In this document: positions 15,383 to 23,206 of the stretch, in pieces
Layout of the letters: each line of letters opens with the position of its first letter
Position numbering within the stretch: the first letter of the stretch is position 1
DNA from: an uncultured Lachnospiraceae bacterium
GTDB taxonomy: Bacteria; Bacillota; Clostridia; Lachnospirales; Lachnospiraceae
NCBI GenBank assembly: GCA_937877165.1
Contig: CALEFO010000081.1
Span: 1-24,390 of the forward strand
Direction: 5' to 3'
DNA: 24,390 nt
Position numbers and translations under genes: made by a program
The notes under the pieces: model-generated
The model's database searches: none
The model's input: only the letters and a program-made list of their open reading frames with translations
What the model was told of the DNA's origin: nothing

Positions 15383-17401
15383 TTAATAGATTCGGTACAT
15401 CCCGGAGAGTGCCAGGAAGGCGAAAAGATACAGGAAGTTGTCATAATATCTCCGGTCTCCGGTGCGAAGCGGCATATTCCAGAACTGCTCCAGCCAATAC
15501 CTTCCGCCTGCTGCCGTCTCTTCATCGTCCGAATGAAGGGTCACCGCACTCCCCTCTGCAATCGTCGCAAGAAGTCCTACGGGGTGCAGCGCCTTTCCCT
15601 CAATCGTCCGGCCATCCTTTTCATAAATTCCGAACACCGGCTCTTTTCCGGCCTGTTCCCCAGATTCCCTCTCCCGGAAGAATTTCTGATAGGCGGCAAG
15701 CTCATTTTCCTTCCACGAATCCGCACCAAACCACAGGGCATCCAGACTCACATTTCCCGCCGTCCGGTAGGCATCGGAGTAGAACCAGTCATGGCGGTAC
15801 GGATTGCCGCCGTCAATCTCTGCCTGCGTCCGAAGGTGCGGCGTTCCATCGAACTCCGCATACTCTGCACACAGGCCGGTATCCGGATCGCAGGCCTTCT
15901 TCAGGTATCGCCGGCTTTCCTTTGCCGCTTCCTGCCAGAACTTTCGGTTTTCCTCATCCCACAGGGCGAACAGCTCATAGAAATGCGGCAGATGATAGGA
16001 AGGATCTGTGAACGGGCTGCCCGGAACGAACAGAATCAGATGATTGTCCCGGTTCCACATGGCCTTATTCTCCGGTGCACCGTGCCAGATGCAGGCCTGC
16101 AGGATTTTCTTTGCCCAGGTGCTGTACGCATAAATTCCCTCGCCATCGCCCCAGCGGTGAGATGCAAAGAACAACGCCATCGCGAAATATTCCTCACCGT
16201 CCGGCGCAGGCCCCATGGAATTCTTCGTTCCGTCCGGCTGGCAGGACCAGGCAAAGTATCCGGCGTTTTCTCCTTCTTCCATATACATGTACGTAGCCGC
16301 CCACTTCCAGATGCGGTCGAACTCTTCCTTATGATCCAGCTGCACGCAGGCCATCATTCCATACGACATGCCCTCCGTCCGCGCGTCATGATTGCCGGTA
16401 TCCTCGATATAACCCATGTCAGCGCACACGGGATGATAGATGCGTTCCGCCTCGCTCCCGTAAAACATGGTCTGCCAGATCTGTTCGCATTTTTCCCGGC
16501 TTTCGTTCTCTTTCGCAAGTCCCGCTGCCGCAAAAAAGTCCTCATGCGGGACGCCGGCCGCCGTCTCCGTCACCTTCTCCGGCTCATGGACCTTCCGGAT
16601 GTCAAAAAGAAGATTGGCAAGCTCTCCTTCCTTCTTCGCCACGTAGTGAAGGCAGGTATCATCGAATTTCTCGAACACAAGGCCCTCGGTTTTCCTTGAA
16701 AGGAGCTGGTCGCACCGGCCAATCATCTCCGGGATCAGACTCTTCGGAGCCGCGTCAATCGGGTGAGACAAAAGAAGAGAGTCCCACTCGCTCTCACGCT
16801 TCTGCAGCCGGATAAGACTCTTTTGGAACCGCTCCACCGTAAGGCCGGACTCGAAATGAAGGTACGTGATCCAGTGGCAGGCATCACCGGTAAGAAGAAG
16901 CCGGTCCGGCCGGATCAGCATGGCCATGGTCGCCACGGTATGTCCCGGGCAGCAGACCGCCTCAACCTCCACGCCGCCGCCAAGGTCAAACACCTGTCCG
17001 TCCGAAAGATCCCGCATACGGATATCGCGGATTCCTGTCACCGCGTCCGGATCCTCCGAAAAGCCGTGCTCCTTCGCGATTTTCTCGCCCTTTGCTTCCG
17101 TATAGTGAATGGCAGTCGGAATCCGTTCCTCCTCGTTCAGGTACACTTCATCAAAGCGGTACATTCCGCCACAGTGATCATAATGCCCGTGCGTCAGTGC
17201 AACCGTAAGAGGAAGCGCCGTCAGCGTTTCCACGTATGCGGCAATATTCCCGACACCGCATCCCGTATCAATCAAAAGGGCCCGGTCCTTCCCTTCTACG
17301 AGATACATAAACTCCTGAATGACTCCGCGGATTCTTGTGATGTGTTCAGAAACCCTCTCTGAGGTAAAATACTCTGTCTGCTCTCTTATTTCTTTTGCCA
17401 T
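15383..17401 (-). CDS. MBL-fold hydrolase fused to GH8 reducing-end xylose-releasing exo-oligoxylanase
   Basis: This 672-residue protein joins two enzymes. Residues about 10-235 are a metallo-beta-lactamase-fold hydrolase with every metal ligand: HxHxDH at 71-76 (THGHYDHCGG), His154 in CPGHT, Asp173 in LTGDACH and His213 in LLSHP. After a linker, residues about 285-672 match GH8 Rex enzymes, which remove xylose from the reducing end of xylo-oligosaccharides. Landmarks are RTEGMSYGMM (Glu343, probable acid), SCQPDGTKNSMGPAPDGEEY, PSYHLPHFYELF and YSDAYRTAGN (Asp543, probable base). No signal peptide is seen, so it should act in the cytoplasm, as Rex does. The start is ATG 17399-17401, seven bases after GGAGGAGG; an upstream ATG at 17422 lacks such a site. 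The neighbours are housekeeping genes, not xylan genes. The MBL substrate is unknown. Confidence 0.92.
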   Translation of the reverse strand: MAKEIREQTEYFTSERVSEHITRIRGVIQEFMYLVEGKDRALLIDTGCGVGNIAAYVETLTALPLTVALTHGHYDHCGGMYRFDEVYLNEEERIPTAIHYTEAKGEKIAKEHGFSEDPDAVTGIRDIRMRDLSDGQVFDLGGGVEVEAVCCPGHTVATMAMLIRPDRLLLTGDACHWITYLHFESGLTVERFQKSLIRLQKRESEWDSLLLSHPIDAAPKSLIPEMIGRCDQLLSRKTEGLVFEKFDDTCLHYVAKKEGELANLLFDIRKVHEPEKVTETAAGVPHEDFFAAAGLAKENESREKCEQIWQTMFYGSEAERIYHPVCADMGYIEDTGNHDARTEGMSYGMMACVQLDHKEEFDRIWKWAATYMYMEEGENAGYFAWSCQPDGTKNSMGPAPDGEEYFAMALFFASHRWGDGEGIYAYSTWAKKILQACIWHGAPENKAMWNRDNHLILFVPGSPFTDPSYHLPHFYELFALWDEENRKFWQEAAKESRRYLKKACDPDTGLCAEYAEFDGTPHLRTQAEIDGGNPYRHDWFYSDAYRTAGNVSLDALWFGADSWKENELAAYQKFFRERESGEQAGKEPVFGIYEKDGRTIEGKALHPVGLLATIAEGSAVTLHSDDEETAAGGRYWLEQFWNMPLRTGDRRYYDNFLYLFAFLALSGMYRIY

Positions 17402-17500
17402 ATTGTTTCCTCCTCCCGCCATTTTACTTCCATGACCACCAGATTTCTTCTTCCTTCGCAGCGGTTCCTTCTGTGATTTCTTCCCGGGCCTGCAGGCCTG

Positions 17501-18781
17501 TCAGTCCGGAAGAAAGTCTGCCATCACCGCATTGCTGACATCGATCCCCGCATCGGTGAGGAAGACTCTTCCCGCTTTCCGCTCCAGCATGTGCAGCGCC
17601 TGATAGCGCCTCAGCACCGGGCCGTAGACGCTTTCCATTTTTTCCCCAAAGCGTTTTTCGAATTCTTCTTCTGAGACGCCCTGCATTCTCCGAAGGCCGA
17701 GGAACATGAATTCTGCCATCCGGTCCTTTTCGTCAAGAAGCTCCTCCTCTTCGTACAACCCATTCGGGACTTCCTGCCTCACTCCCGCCAAGCCACCCTT
17801 CCTTTTGCCGAATGCGTCAGGACCGCTGCTGCTCTGTCCTCCTGATTTTTCCTCCAAAAGCTCCAGATACCTCACAAGACTTCTCGTGTGGCTCCATCTT
17901 CGGTTTCCGAAATACGAGGCGGCTCCGATCCCAAAGCCCAGATACGGATGTCCGGTCCAGTAGCCGCTGTTATGCCGGCTCTCAAAGCCGCTCCTTGCAT
18001 AGTTGGAAATCTCATAGCGGTGATACCCATGCTGCGCAAGAAAGGTCTTCGTGTCATGGTACATCTTCCGGTCAAGCTCCTCTTCCGGAACGGGCAAAAG
18101 CTTTCCTGCATCGGCTTCTTCCTTCAAAGGTGTCCCGTCCTCCAGGATCAGGCTGTACGCAGAAATATGCTCCGGGGAAAGACGGACAGCCTCCCGCAGC
18201 GACTCCATCCACTGCGCGCTGCTCTGCCCCGGAAGTGCACCAATGAGATCCAGGCTGATGTTGTCAAAGCCCGCCGCACGCGCATCCAGAAAGCACCTTT
18301 CTGCCTCGCCTGCAGTGTGAATTCGTCCGAGAAGCCGCAGCTCCTCGTCCCGGAAGGACTGCACGCCGATGGAGAGACGGTTCACTCCTGCCCTCCGGAA
18401 ATCTGCAAGCTTCTCACGATCTACGGTCCCCGGATTGCACTCCATCGTGATCTCCGCATCCGGAAGAATCCGGAAGCTCTCCCGAAGAAGCTTCATCAGG
18501 TGCTCCAGCTCCTCCCCGCTCATTAAAGAGGGGGTGCCTCCGCCGAAGAACAAGGTATCAACGGAAAGGGGACTCCTGTCTTCCGCACTCAGAAGGACTT
18601 CTCTCTCCAGGGCGCGAAGATAGCGTTTTCTCACTGCCTCGTCCGCAGGGCCCGAGAGGAAATCACAGTACCGGCACTTCTGCACGCAGAACGGGAAGTG
18701 CAAATATAAGCTGACAGGACAGCCGACGTCCCCATCGGCAGTCCTGTCCCTTTCGCTCCAATTCATCATTTTCCTAGTCAA
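17501..18781 (-). CDS. hemW: HemW-type radical SAM protein
   Basis: This protein of about 426 residues is a HemN-like radical SAM protein of the HemW group, regarded as a heme chaperone and not a coproporphyrinogen oxidase. The 4Fe-4S motif is FCVQKCRYCDF (Cys32, 36, 39), where Asp follows the last Cys; true HemN has a further Cys nearby. SAM-binding elements FFGGGTPSLM and RLSIGVQSFRDEELRLLGRIH are present, as is the C-terminal winged-helix-like region with RRMQGVSEEEFEKRFG. A low-complexity Ser/Gly-rich insertion lies around residues 310-335. The first in-frame start is a TTG at 18779-18781 behind AAAGG; ATG codons four and five codons later are possible alternatives. It begins nine bases after lepA stops. 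Confidence 0.94.
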   Translation of the reverse strand: MTRKMMNWSERDRTADGDVGCPVSLYLHFPFCVQKCRYCDFLSGPADEAVRKRYLRALEREVLLSAEDRSPLSVDTLFFGGGTPSLMSGEELEHLMKLLRESFRILPDAEITMECNPGTVDREKLADFRRAGVNRLSIGVQSFRDEELRLLGRIHTAGEAERCFLDARAAGFDNISLDLIGALPGQSSAQWMESLREAVRLSPEHISAYSLILEDGTPLKEEADAGKLLPVPEEELDRKMYHDTKTFLAQHGYHRYEISNYARSGFESRHNSGYWTGHPYLGFGIGAASYFGNRRWSHTRSLVRYLELLEEKSGGQSSSGPDAFGKRKGGLAGVRQEVPNGLYEEEELLDEKDRMAEFMFLGLRRMQGVSEEEFEKRFGEKMESVYGPVLRRYQALHMLERKAGRVFLTDAGIDVSNAVMADFLPD

Positions 18782-18790
18782 GCTTACCTT

Positions 18791-20626
18791 TTACTGGTTG
18801 TCACCAAGCTTTAAGACATTCATGAAGGCATCCTTCGGAATCTCCACGTTGCCAACCATCTGCATCCGCTTCTTTCCTTCCTTCTGCTTCTCGAGGAGCT
18901 TCTTCTTGCGCGTGATGTCACCGCCGTAGCACTTGGCAAGGACGTCCTTGCGGTAGGCGCGGACAGTCTCTCTTGCAATAATCCTGCCGCCGACCGCCGC
19001 CTGAATCGGCACCTCGAACATCTGACGCGGAATTTCGTCCTTCAGCTTCTCACACATCTTCCTTCCGCGCTCATACGCGCCGTCCTCATGCACGATGAAC
19101 GACAGCGCATCCACCGGCTCCTTGTTGACAAGGATATCGAGCTTCACCAGCTTCGACGGAACGTACCCCTTCAGCTCATAATCAAACGAAGCATAGCCCC
19201 GGGATCTCGACTTCAGTGCATCGAAAAAGTCGTAGATGATTTCATTCAAAGGAAGCTCGTATTTCAGCACGGCTCTTGTCTTCTCAATGTAGTCCGTGGA
19301 CAGGTAGACACCGCGCCGCTCCTGGCACAGCTGCATGATGGCACCCAGATACTCCGTGGTCACCATGATCTCCGCCGAGACAATCGGCTCCTCCATATGT
19401 TCAATCTCCGAGGGATCCGGGAGATTGGCAGGATTCGTCAGAGAAATCATCGTGCCATCCGTCTTGTAGACATGATACACAACACCGGGTGCGGTCGAGA
19501 TGATGTCAAGATCATACTCCCGCTCCAGCCGTTCCAGAACGACCTCCATGTGAAGGAGTCCCAGGAACCCGCAACGGAAGCCGAAGCCCAAAGCCAGCGA
19601 GGTTTCCGGTTCATAGGAAAGGCTCGCGTCGGAGAGCTGAAACTTCTCCAGCGCATCCTTCAGGTCCGGGTACTTCGATGTATCCTGCGGGTAAAGTCCC
19701 GCAAAGACCATGGACTGCGCCTTCTTGTAGCCGGGAAGTGCCTCCTTGCAGGGATTCTCCGCCTCCGTCACCGTGTCGCCGACTCTTGCATCACGGATAT
19801 TTTTGATGGACGCGGTAAAATAGCCCACCATTCCGGCTGAGAGCTCATTGCAGGGAATGAACTGCCCCGGGCCGAAATATCCGACCTCCACGACCTCCTC
19901 CACTGCGCCGGTCGCCATGAATTTAACCCTGGTGCCCTTTTTGATCACACCTTCCCGCACACGGATGAACACGATGACGCCGCGGTAGGAATCATAGAGC
20001 GAATCGAAGATCAGCGACTTCAGCGGGGCATCAATATTGCCGACCGGCGCGGGAATTTTCTTCACCACGTCCTCCAGCACTTCCTTGATGTTCAGACCGT
20101 TTTTCGCCGAAATCTCCGGCGCATCGAGAGCTTCGATGCCAATGACATCCTCGATCTCCTGCTTCACCTCTTCCGGCCTTGCGCTCGGAAGGTCCACCTT
20201 ATTGATGACCGGGAATACATCCAGATTGTGCTCCATCGCCAGGTACACATTGGCCAGTGTCTGTGCCTGAATGCCCTGTGTGGCATCCACAACCAGAATG
20301 GCGCCGTCGCAGGCGGCAAGGGAGCGGGATACCTCGTAGTTGAAGTCCACATGTCCGGGCGTGTCGATCAGATTGAAGGTATACTCCTGCCCGTCATCCG
20401 CGTGGTAAATCAGACGGACTGCCTGGGACTTGATGGTGATGCCGCGTTCTCTCTCGACATCGATGTTGTCCAGAACCTGCTCCTTCATCTCACGCTCGGT
20501 CAACACACCGGTCATCTCAATCATCCGGTCCGCCAGTGTGGATTTGCCGTGGTCAATATGCGCCACAATGCAAAAATTTCGAATTCTTTTCTGTGCTTCC
20601 TGGGAATTGTCTACTGTCTGTTCCAT
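18791..20626 (-). CDS. lepA: Elongation factor 4 (LepA)
   Basis: LepA is a translational GTPase that acts on the ribosome and influences translocation and 30S assembly. The 611-residue length is normal. G motifs are all present: AHIDHGKSTLADRM (G1), RGITI (G2), DTPGHVDF (G3), NKVDLPSA (G4) and the SAKNG G5. The LepA-specific C-terminal domain is recognisable in RSRGYASFDYELKGY, DALSFIVHEDGAYERG and AKCYGGDITRKKKLLEKQKE. The ATG is preceded by GGGG at a six-base spacing. The gene lies 22 bases after the RsuA-type gene and nine before hemW; lepA-hemW adjacency is widespread in Firmicutes. Confidence 0.98.
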   Translation of the reverse strand: MEQTVDNSQEAQKRIRNFCIVAHIDHGKSTLADRMIEMTGVLTEREMKEQVLDNIDVERERGITIKSQAVRLIYHADDGQEYTFNLIDTPGHVDFNYEVSRSLAACDGAILVVDATQGIQAQTLANVYLAMEHNLDVFPVINKVDLPSARPEEVKQEIEDVIGIEALDAPEISAKNGLNIKEVLEDVVKKIPAPVGNIDAPLKSLIFDSLYDSYRGVIVFIRVREGVIKKGTRVKFMATGAVEEVVEVGYFGPGQFIPCNELSAGMVGYFTASIKNIRDARVGDTVTEAENPCKEALPGYKKAQSMVFAGLYPQDTSKYPDLKDALEKFQLSDASLSYEPETSLALGFGFRCGFLGLLHMEVVLERLEREYDLDIISTAPGVVYHVYKTDGTMISLTNPANLPDPSEIEHMEEPIVSAEIMVTTEYLGAIMQLCQERRGVYLSTDYIEKTRAVLKYELPLNEIIYDFFDALKSRSRGYASFDYELKGYVPSKLVKLDILVNKEPVDALSFIVHEDGAYERGRKMCEKLKDEIPRQMFEVPIQAAVGGRIIARETVRAYRKDVLAKCYGGDITRKKKLLEKQKEGKKRMQMVGNVEIPKDAFMNVLKLGDNQ

Positions 20627-20648
20627 TTTCTACCCCGCTGAGGCAAAA

Positions 20649-21413
20649 TCAATTTCTCCGTCCGTTCAAGTCTTCGCGTTTGTCCTTTGCGCCGCCCTGC
20701 ACGCAGGCAAGAAGAGCCTCTATTTCCTTCCCGGTCAATCTCCGGTACTCTCCTGGTGCAAGAGTGCTGTCCAACGAAAGTGGCCCGAATGAGACCCGCC
20801 GAAGATAGCTGACCTCTCTGCCACCGCCAAGGGCCGCCACCATCTTCTTGATCTGGTGGAACTTTCCCTCACGAATGGTAACCAATGCTTCCCTCGGATC
20901 CCCGAAAGGTGCAATCCTCATTTTCGCCGGAAGCGCTGTCAGAGTCTTGTCATAGCGGATGCCCTCTGCGAAGCTGGCGGCGTTTTCCTCCGTAAAGGCG
21001 TTCACGCCGGTCCGCACAAGGTACGTCTTGTCCACGTGAAACTTCGGGGCAAGAAGGCGGTGTGCCGCCTCTCCGTCATTGGTAATCAGAAGAAGTCCCT
21101 CTGTGTCCTTGTCAAGACGCCCCACAGGGAACAGGTCCGTCCGCTTTCTCTCCGCAATCAGGTCCAGCACGGTCCTCTGTTTTCTGTCCTCGCTGGCGGA
21201 CAGAACGCCCGAGGGCTTATTCATCATGTACCAGACAACCGGCTCATACTGCCAGGTCTCCCCCTGATAAATAACTTCCGGAAAGCCGTCCAGAAGAACT
21301 CCCGGATCAAAAATCATTTGTTCGCCGACCATGGCTCCGTTTTTCCGGATGCTTTTGCGGATTTCGCTCCTTGTTCCGGCCCCCATGTCTGCAAGATATT
21401 TGTCAAGTCTCAT
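20649..21413 (-). CDS. RsuA-family rRNA pseudouridine synthase
   Basis: The protein (254 residues from the ATG) resembles RsuA, the 16S rRNA U516 pseudouridine synthase group. An S4 domain starts at the N-terminus (RLDKYLADMGAGTRSEIRK). The catalytic domain includes YMMNKPSGVLSA, the catalytic Asp in FPVGRLDKDTEGLLL and the late motif REGKFHQIKKMVAALG. The last 15 residues are a charged tail. The ATG at 21411-21413 overlaps the purF stop (TGATG); a GTG one codon earlier is also in frame. No strong ribosome binding site is seen, so translation probably depends on coupling to purF. The exact target uridine cannot be fixed from sequence alone. Confidence 0.94.
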   Translation of the reverse strand: MRLDKYLADMGAGTRSEIRKSIRKNGAMVGEQMIFDPGVLLDGFPEVIYQGETWQYEPVVWYMMNKPSGVLSASEDRKQRTVLDLIAERKRTDLFPVGRLDKDTEGLLLITNDGEAAHRLLAPKFHVDKTYLVRTGVNAFTEENAASFAEGIRYDKTLTALPAKMRIAPFGDPREALVTIREGKFHQIKKMVAALGGGREVSYLRRVSFGPLSLDSTLAPGEYRRLTGKEIEALLACVQGGAKDKREDLNGRRN

Positions 21414-22864
21414 CACATTTTATGCTTTGCCATCCACTCCGCAGGAATCTTGCTCTCAAAGCGGTCCTTAGAGGTCTCTGAGGGTACTTCTGTCGAATAT
21501 TTCCCATCAAAGCAGGCCGCACAGAAGCGATGTTCTCCATCATTTCCGCCTGCAAGCTTCAGTGCGTTCTCGACGGAAAGATATCCGAGGGAGTCTGCAC
21601 CGATGATCTTCGCGATCTCATCCACCGTGTGATGGCAGGCGATCAGATTCTCTCTGGAATCAATATCCGTTCCGTAGTAGCAGGGATTCAGAAACGGCGG
21701 CGCAGAAACACGGAAGTGCACCTCCTTCGCGCCAGCCTCGCGCACGAGACGAACAATTCTTGCCGAGGTCGTGCCGCGAACCACGGAATCATCGATGAGG
21801 ACCACCCGCTTGCCACGGATTGTCTCTGCGATCGGATTCAGCTTGATCTTCACCAGATCCTCCCGGGCCGCCTGGCCGGGAGAAATGAAGGTTCTTCCGA
21901 TATACTTGTTCTTCAGAAGTCCGATGCCGTATGGGATGCCGGACTGTCTCGCATAGCCAAGCGCAGCATCAAGCCCCGAGTCCGGAACACCGATGACGAC
22001 ATCCGCCTGCACCGGATGCTCGAGTGCAAGGAAGGCCCCGGCGCGGATTCTCGCCTCATGGACGGAAGCCCCGTCAATCACGGAGTCCGGTCTTGCAAAA
22101 TAAATATACTCAAACACGCACATGGACGGCTGTACCTTGCCCACGTGATCCTCAATCGAGCGAAGACCGTTCTGGTCGCAGACCATAATCTCACCCGGCT
22201 TCAGATCGCGGACGAGCTTTGCTCCCACAGCATCCAGCGCACAGGACTCCGATGCAAATACAATGCAGCCGTCCCTGGTCGTTCCGTAGCAGAGCGGGCG
22301 GAAGCCATGAGGATCGCGAACCGCAATCAGCTTTGTCGGCGACATCACGACCAGAGAAAATGCTCCGTGAATCTTATCAATCGTCCGGTTGACTGCCTCC
22401 TCAATGGAGGAACAGTGCAGCCGTTCTCTCGTTATTAAATAGGAAATGACCTCGGTGTCTGTTGTGGAATGGAAGATGCAGCCGTCGTTCTCCAGCTGCG
22501 CGCGAAGCTCATAGGAATTGACAAGATTGCCGTTGTGGCACAGAGCCATACTGCCCTTGATATGCCGGACAACCACCGGCTGTGCATTGCTGCGGTTGGA
22601 AACGCCGCTCGTCGAGTACCGGACATGGCCAACTGCAATCTGTCCCTCGCCCAGTGCCTCCAGATCATTGGCGTGAAACACCTCATGCACCAGGCCAAGG
22701 TCCTTGTGATAGCGGAACACCCCGTCCTCGTTCACTGCGATTCCGGCTGCTTCCTGGCCGCGATGCTGCAGGGCGAACAGTCCGTAATACGCCAGCATGG
22801 GCAGATTCTGTTTCTTCGGTGACCAGATTCCGAACACGCCGCACTCTTCTCCGATTTTCTTCAT
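21413..22864 (-). CDS. purF: Amidophosphoribosyltransferase
   Basis: PurF makes phosphoribosylamine from PRPP and glutamine, the committed step of purine synthesis. With the ATG at 22862-22864 the protein is 483 residues and begins MKKIGEECGVFG. In the Bacillus-type enzyme a short propeptide is removed to expose the catalytic Cys, here Cys8. The glutaminase half shows ALQHRGQEAAGI, and the transferase half has the PRPP loop VVLIDDSVVRGTTS. Cysteines in PSMCVFEY, NPCYYG and FCAACFDGKY fit the 4Fe-4S ligands of the oxygen-sensitive Bacillus form. The frame is open upstream to 22933, but that would add 23 basic residues before the propeptide, unlike the family. The best GGAGAGGAG site is about twelve bases from the ATG, slightly far. 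Confidence 0.96.
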   Translation of the reverse strand: MKKIGEECGVFGIWSPKKQNLPMLAYYGLFALQHRGQEAAGIAVNEDGVFRYHKDLGLVHEVFHANDLEALGEGQIAVGHVRYSTSGVSNRSNAQPVVVRHIKGSMALCHNGNLVNSYELRAQLENDGCIFHSTTDTEVISYLITRERLHCSSIEEAVNRTIDKIHGAFSLVVMSPTKLIAVRDPHGFRPLCYGTTRDGCIVFASESCALDAVGAKLVRDLKPGEIMVCDQNGLRSIEDHVGKVQPSMCVFEYIYFARPDSVIDGASVHEARIRAGAFLALEHPVQADVVIGVPDSGLDAALGYARQSGIPYGIGLLKNKYIGRTFISPGQAAREDLVKIKLNPIAETIRGKRVVLIDDSVVRGTTSARIVRLVREAGAKEVHFRVSAPPFLNPCYYGTDIDSRENLIACHHTVDEIAKIIGADSLGYLSVENALKLAGGNDGEHRFCAACFDGKYSTEVPSETSKDRFESKIPAEWMAKHKM

Positions 22865-22884
22865 AACAGGCAGTCTCTCCTCTC

Positions 22885-22903
22885 CGCCGCAGTCCCTGCG
22901 GCG
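22885..22903 (-). promoter_or_regulatory. GC hairpin next to the purF ribosome binding site
   Basis: CGCCGCAG (22885-22892) and CTGCGGCG (22896-22903) pair perfectly around a three-base loop. On the mRNA this stem ends directly before the GAGAGGAG ribosome binding region of purF. Weaker stems (ATTTCC/GGAAAT near 22965-22979 and GCAGA/TCTGC near 22986-22998) precede it. There is no T-run, so it is more likely to affect translation than termination. Confidence 0.35.
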
Positions 22904-23034
22904 TACACAATACAAACTCCGAACCATTTTCAAAATAATCGCAACGATTCCGTGCAGCTTGAATTTCCTTCGGAAATCAGCCGATGCAGAACCTCTGCAA
23001 ATGATCCCGATTTTCAGACCACGAAGTGAAATAT

Positions 23035-23043
23035 ATCATATCA
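23035..23043 (-). promoter_or_regulatory. Candidate extended -10 promoter of the purF operon
   Basis: The minus strand reads TGATATGAT, a TGn-extended -10 (TATGAT at 23035-23040). The -35 region is poor. A start near 23028 would give purF a leader of about 165 bases. No purine riboswitch was recognised in it. Confidence 0.42.
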
Positions 23044-23052
23044 AAGTTACGC

Positions 23053-23082
23053 TTGACTAGCCTTCTTTTCCAGGACTAGCAT
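23053..23082 (+). promoter_or_regulatory. Candidate promoter for the CDF transporter
   Basis: TTGACT (23053-23058, five of six) and TAGCAT (23077-23082, four of six) are 18 bases apart. The predicted start near 23089 lies just before repeat copy E, which would then form most of the 5' untranslated region. It is divergent from the purF promoter only about ten bases away. Confidence 0.38.
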
Positions 23083-23090
23083 GTATAAAC

Positions 23091-23187
23091 TGTTCAGCGC
23101 AGGCCGATTTCATTGCGAATGGACTGCTTGCAGGCTAATTCGCCCATGAAATCGGCCTGCGGCCAAGGTCCGAAGGACCTCTGGCCG
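23091..23187 (-). repeat. Structured repeat copy E (hairpins three and two, opposite orientation)
   Basis: After the terminus TGTTCAGC, a perfect 15-bp stem pairs 23099-23113 with 23146-23160 (GCAGGCCGATTTCAT arms). It has an inner GCGAAT/ATTCGC stem and a CTGCTTGCAG tip, which is GCAAGC on the minus strand. Hairpin two follows, GGCCAAGGTCC-GAAG-GACCTCTGGCC (23161-23186). Read on the minus strand, the order and conserved bases match the right part of copy A. Hairpin one is reduced to CGATGATATCG-like traces. It ends about ten bases before the ribosome binding site of the CDF gene. Confidence 0.72.
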
Positions 23188-23206
23188 ATGATATCGAGGA
23201 GGACTT

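Noticed and set aside
17478..17500. GGCCTGCAGGCC palindrome after hemW as a terminator
   Set aside because: No T-run follows on the minus strand, and the next gene has a strong ribosome binding site nearby, so the operon probably continues.
22950..23000. Further remnant of the structured repeat in the purF leader
   Set aside because: ATTTCCTTCGGAAAT and a following CGATG recall hairpin one, but the arms do not pair in the expected way and no terminus is present.
23091..23206. yybP-ykoY manganese riboswitch upstream of the CDF gene
   Set aside because: Considered because Mn exporters often carry it, but the conserved internal-loop sequences are absent and the region is explained by repeat copy E.
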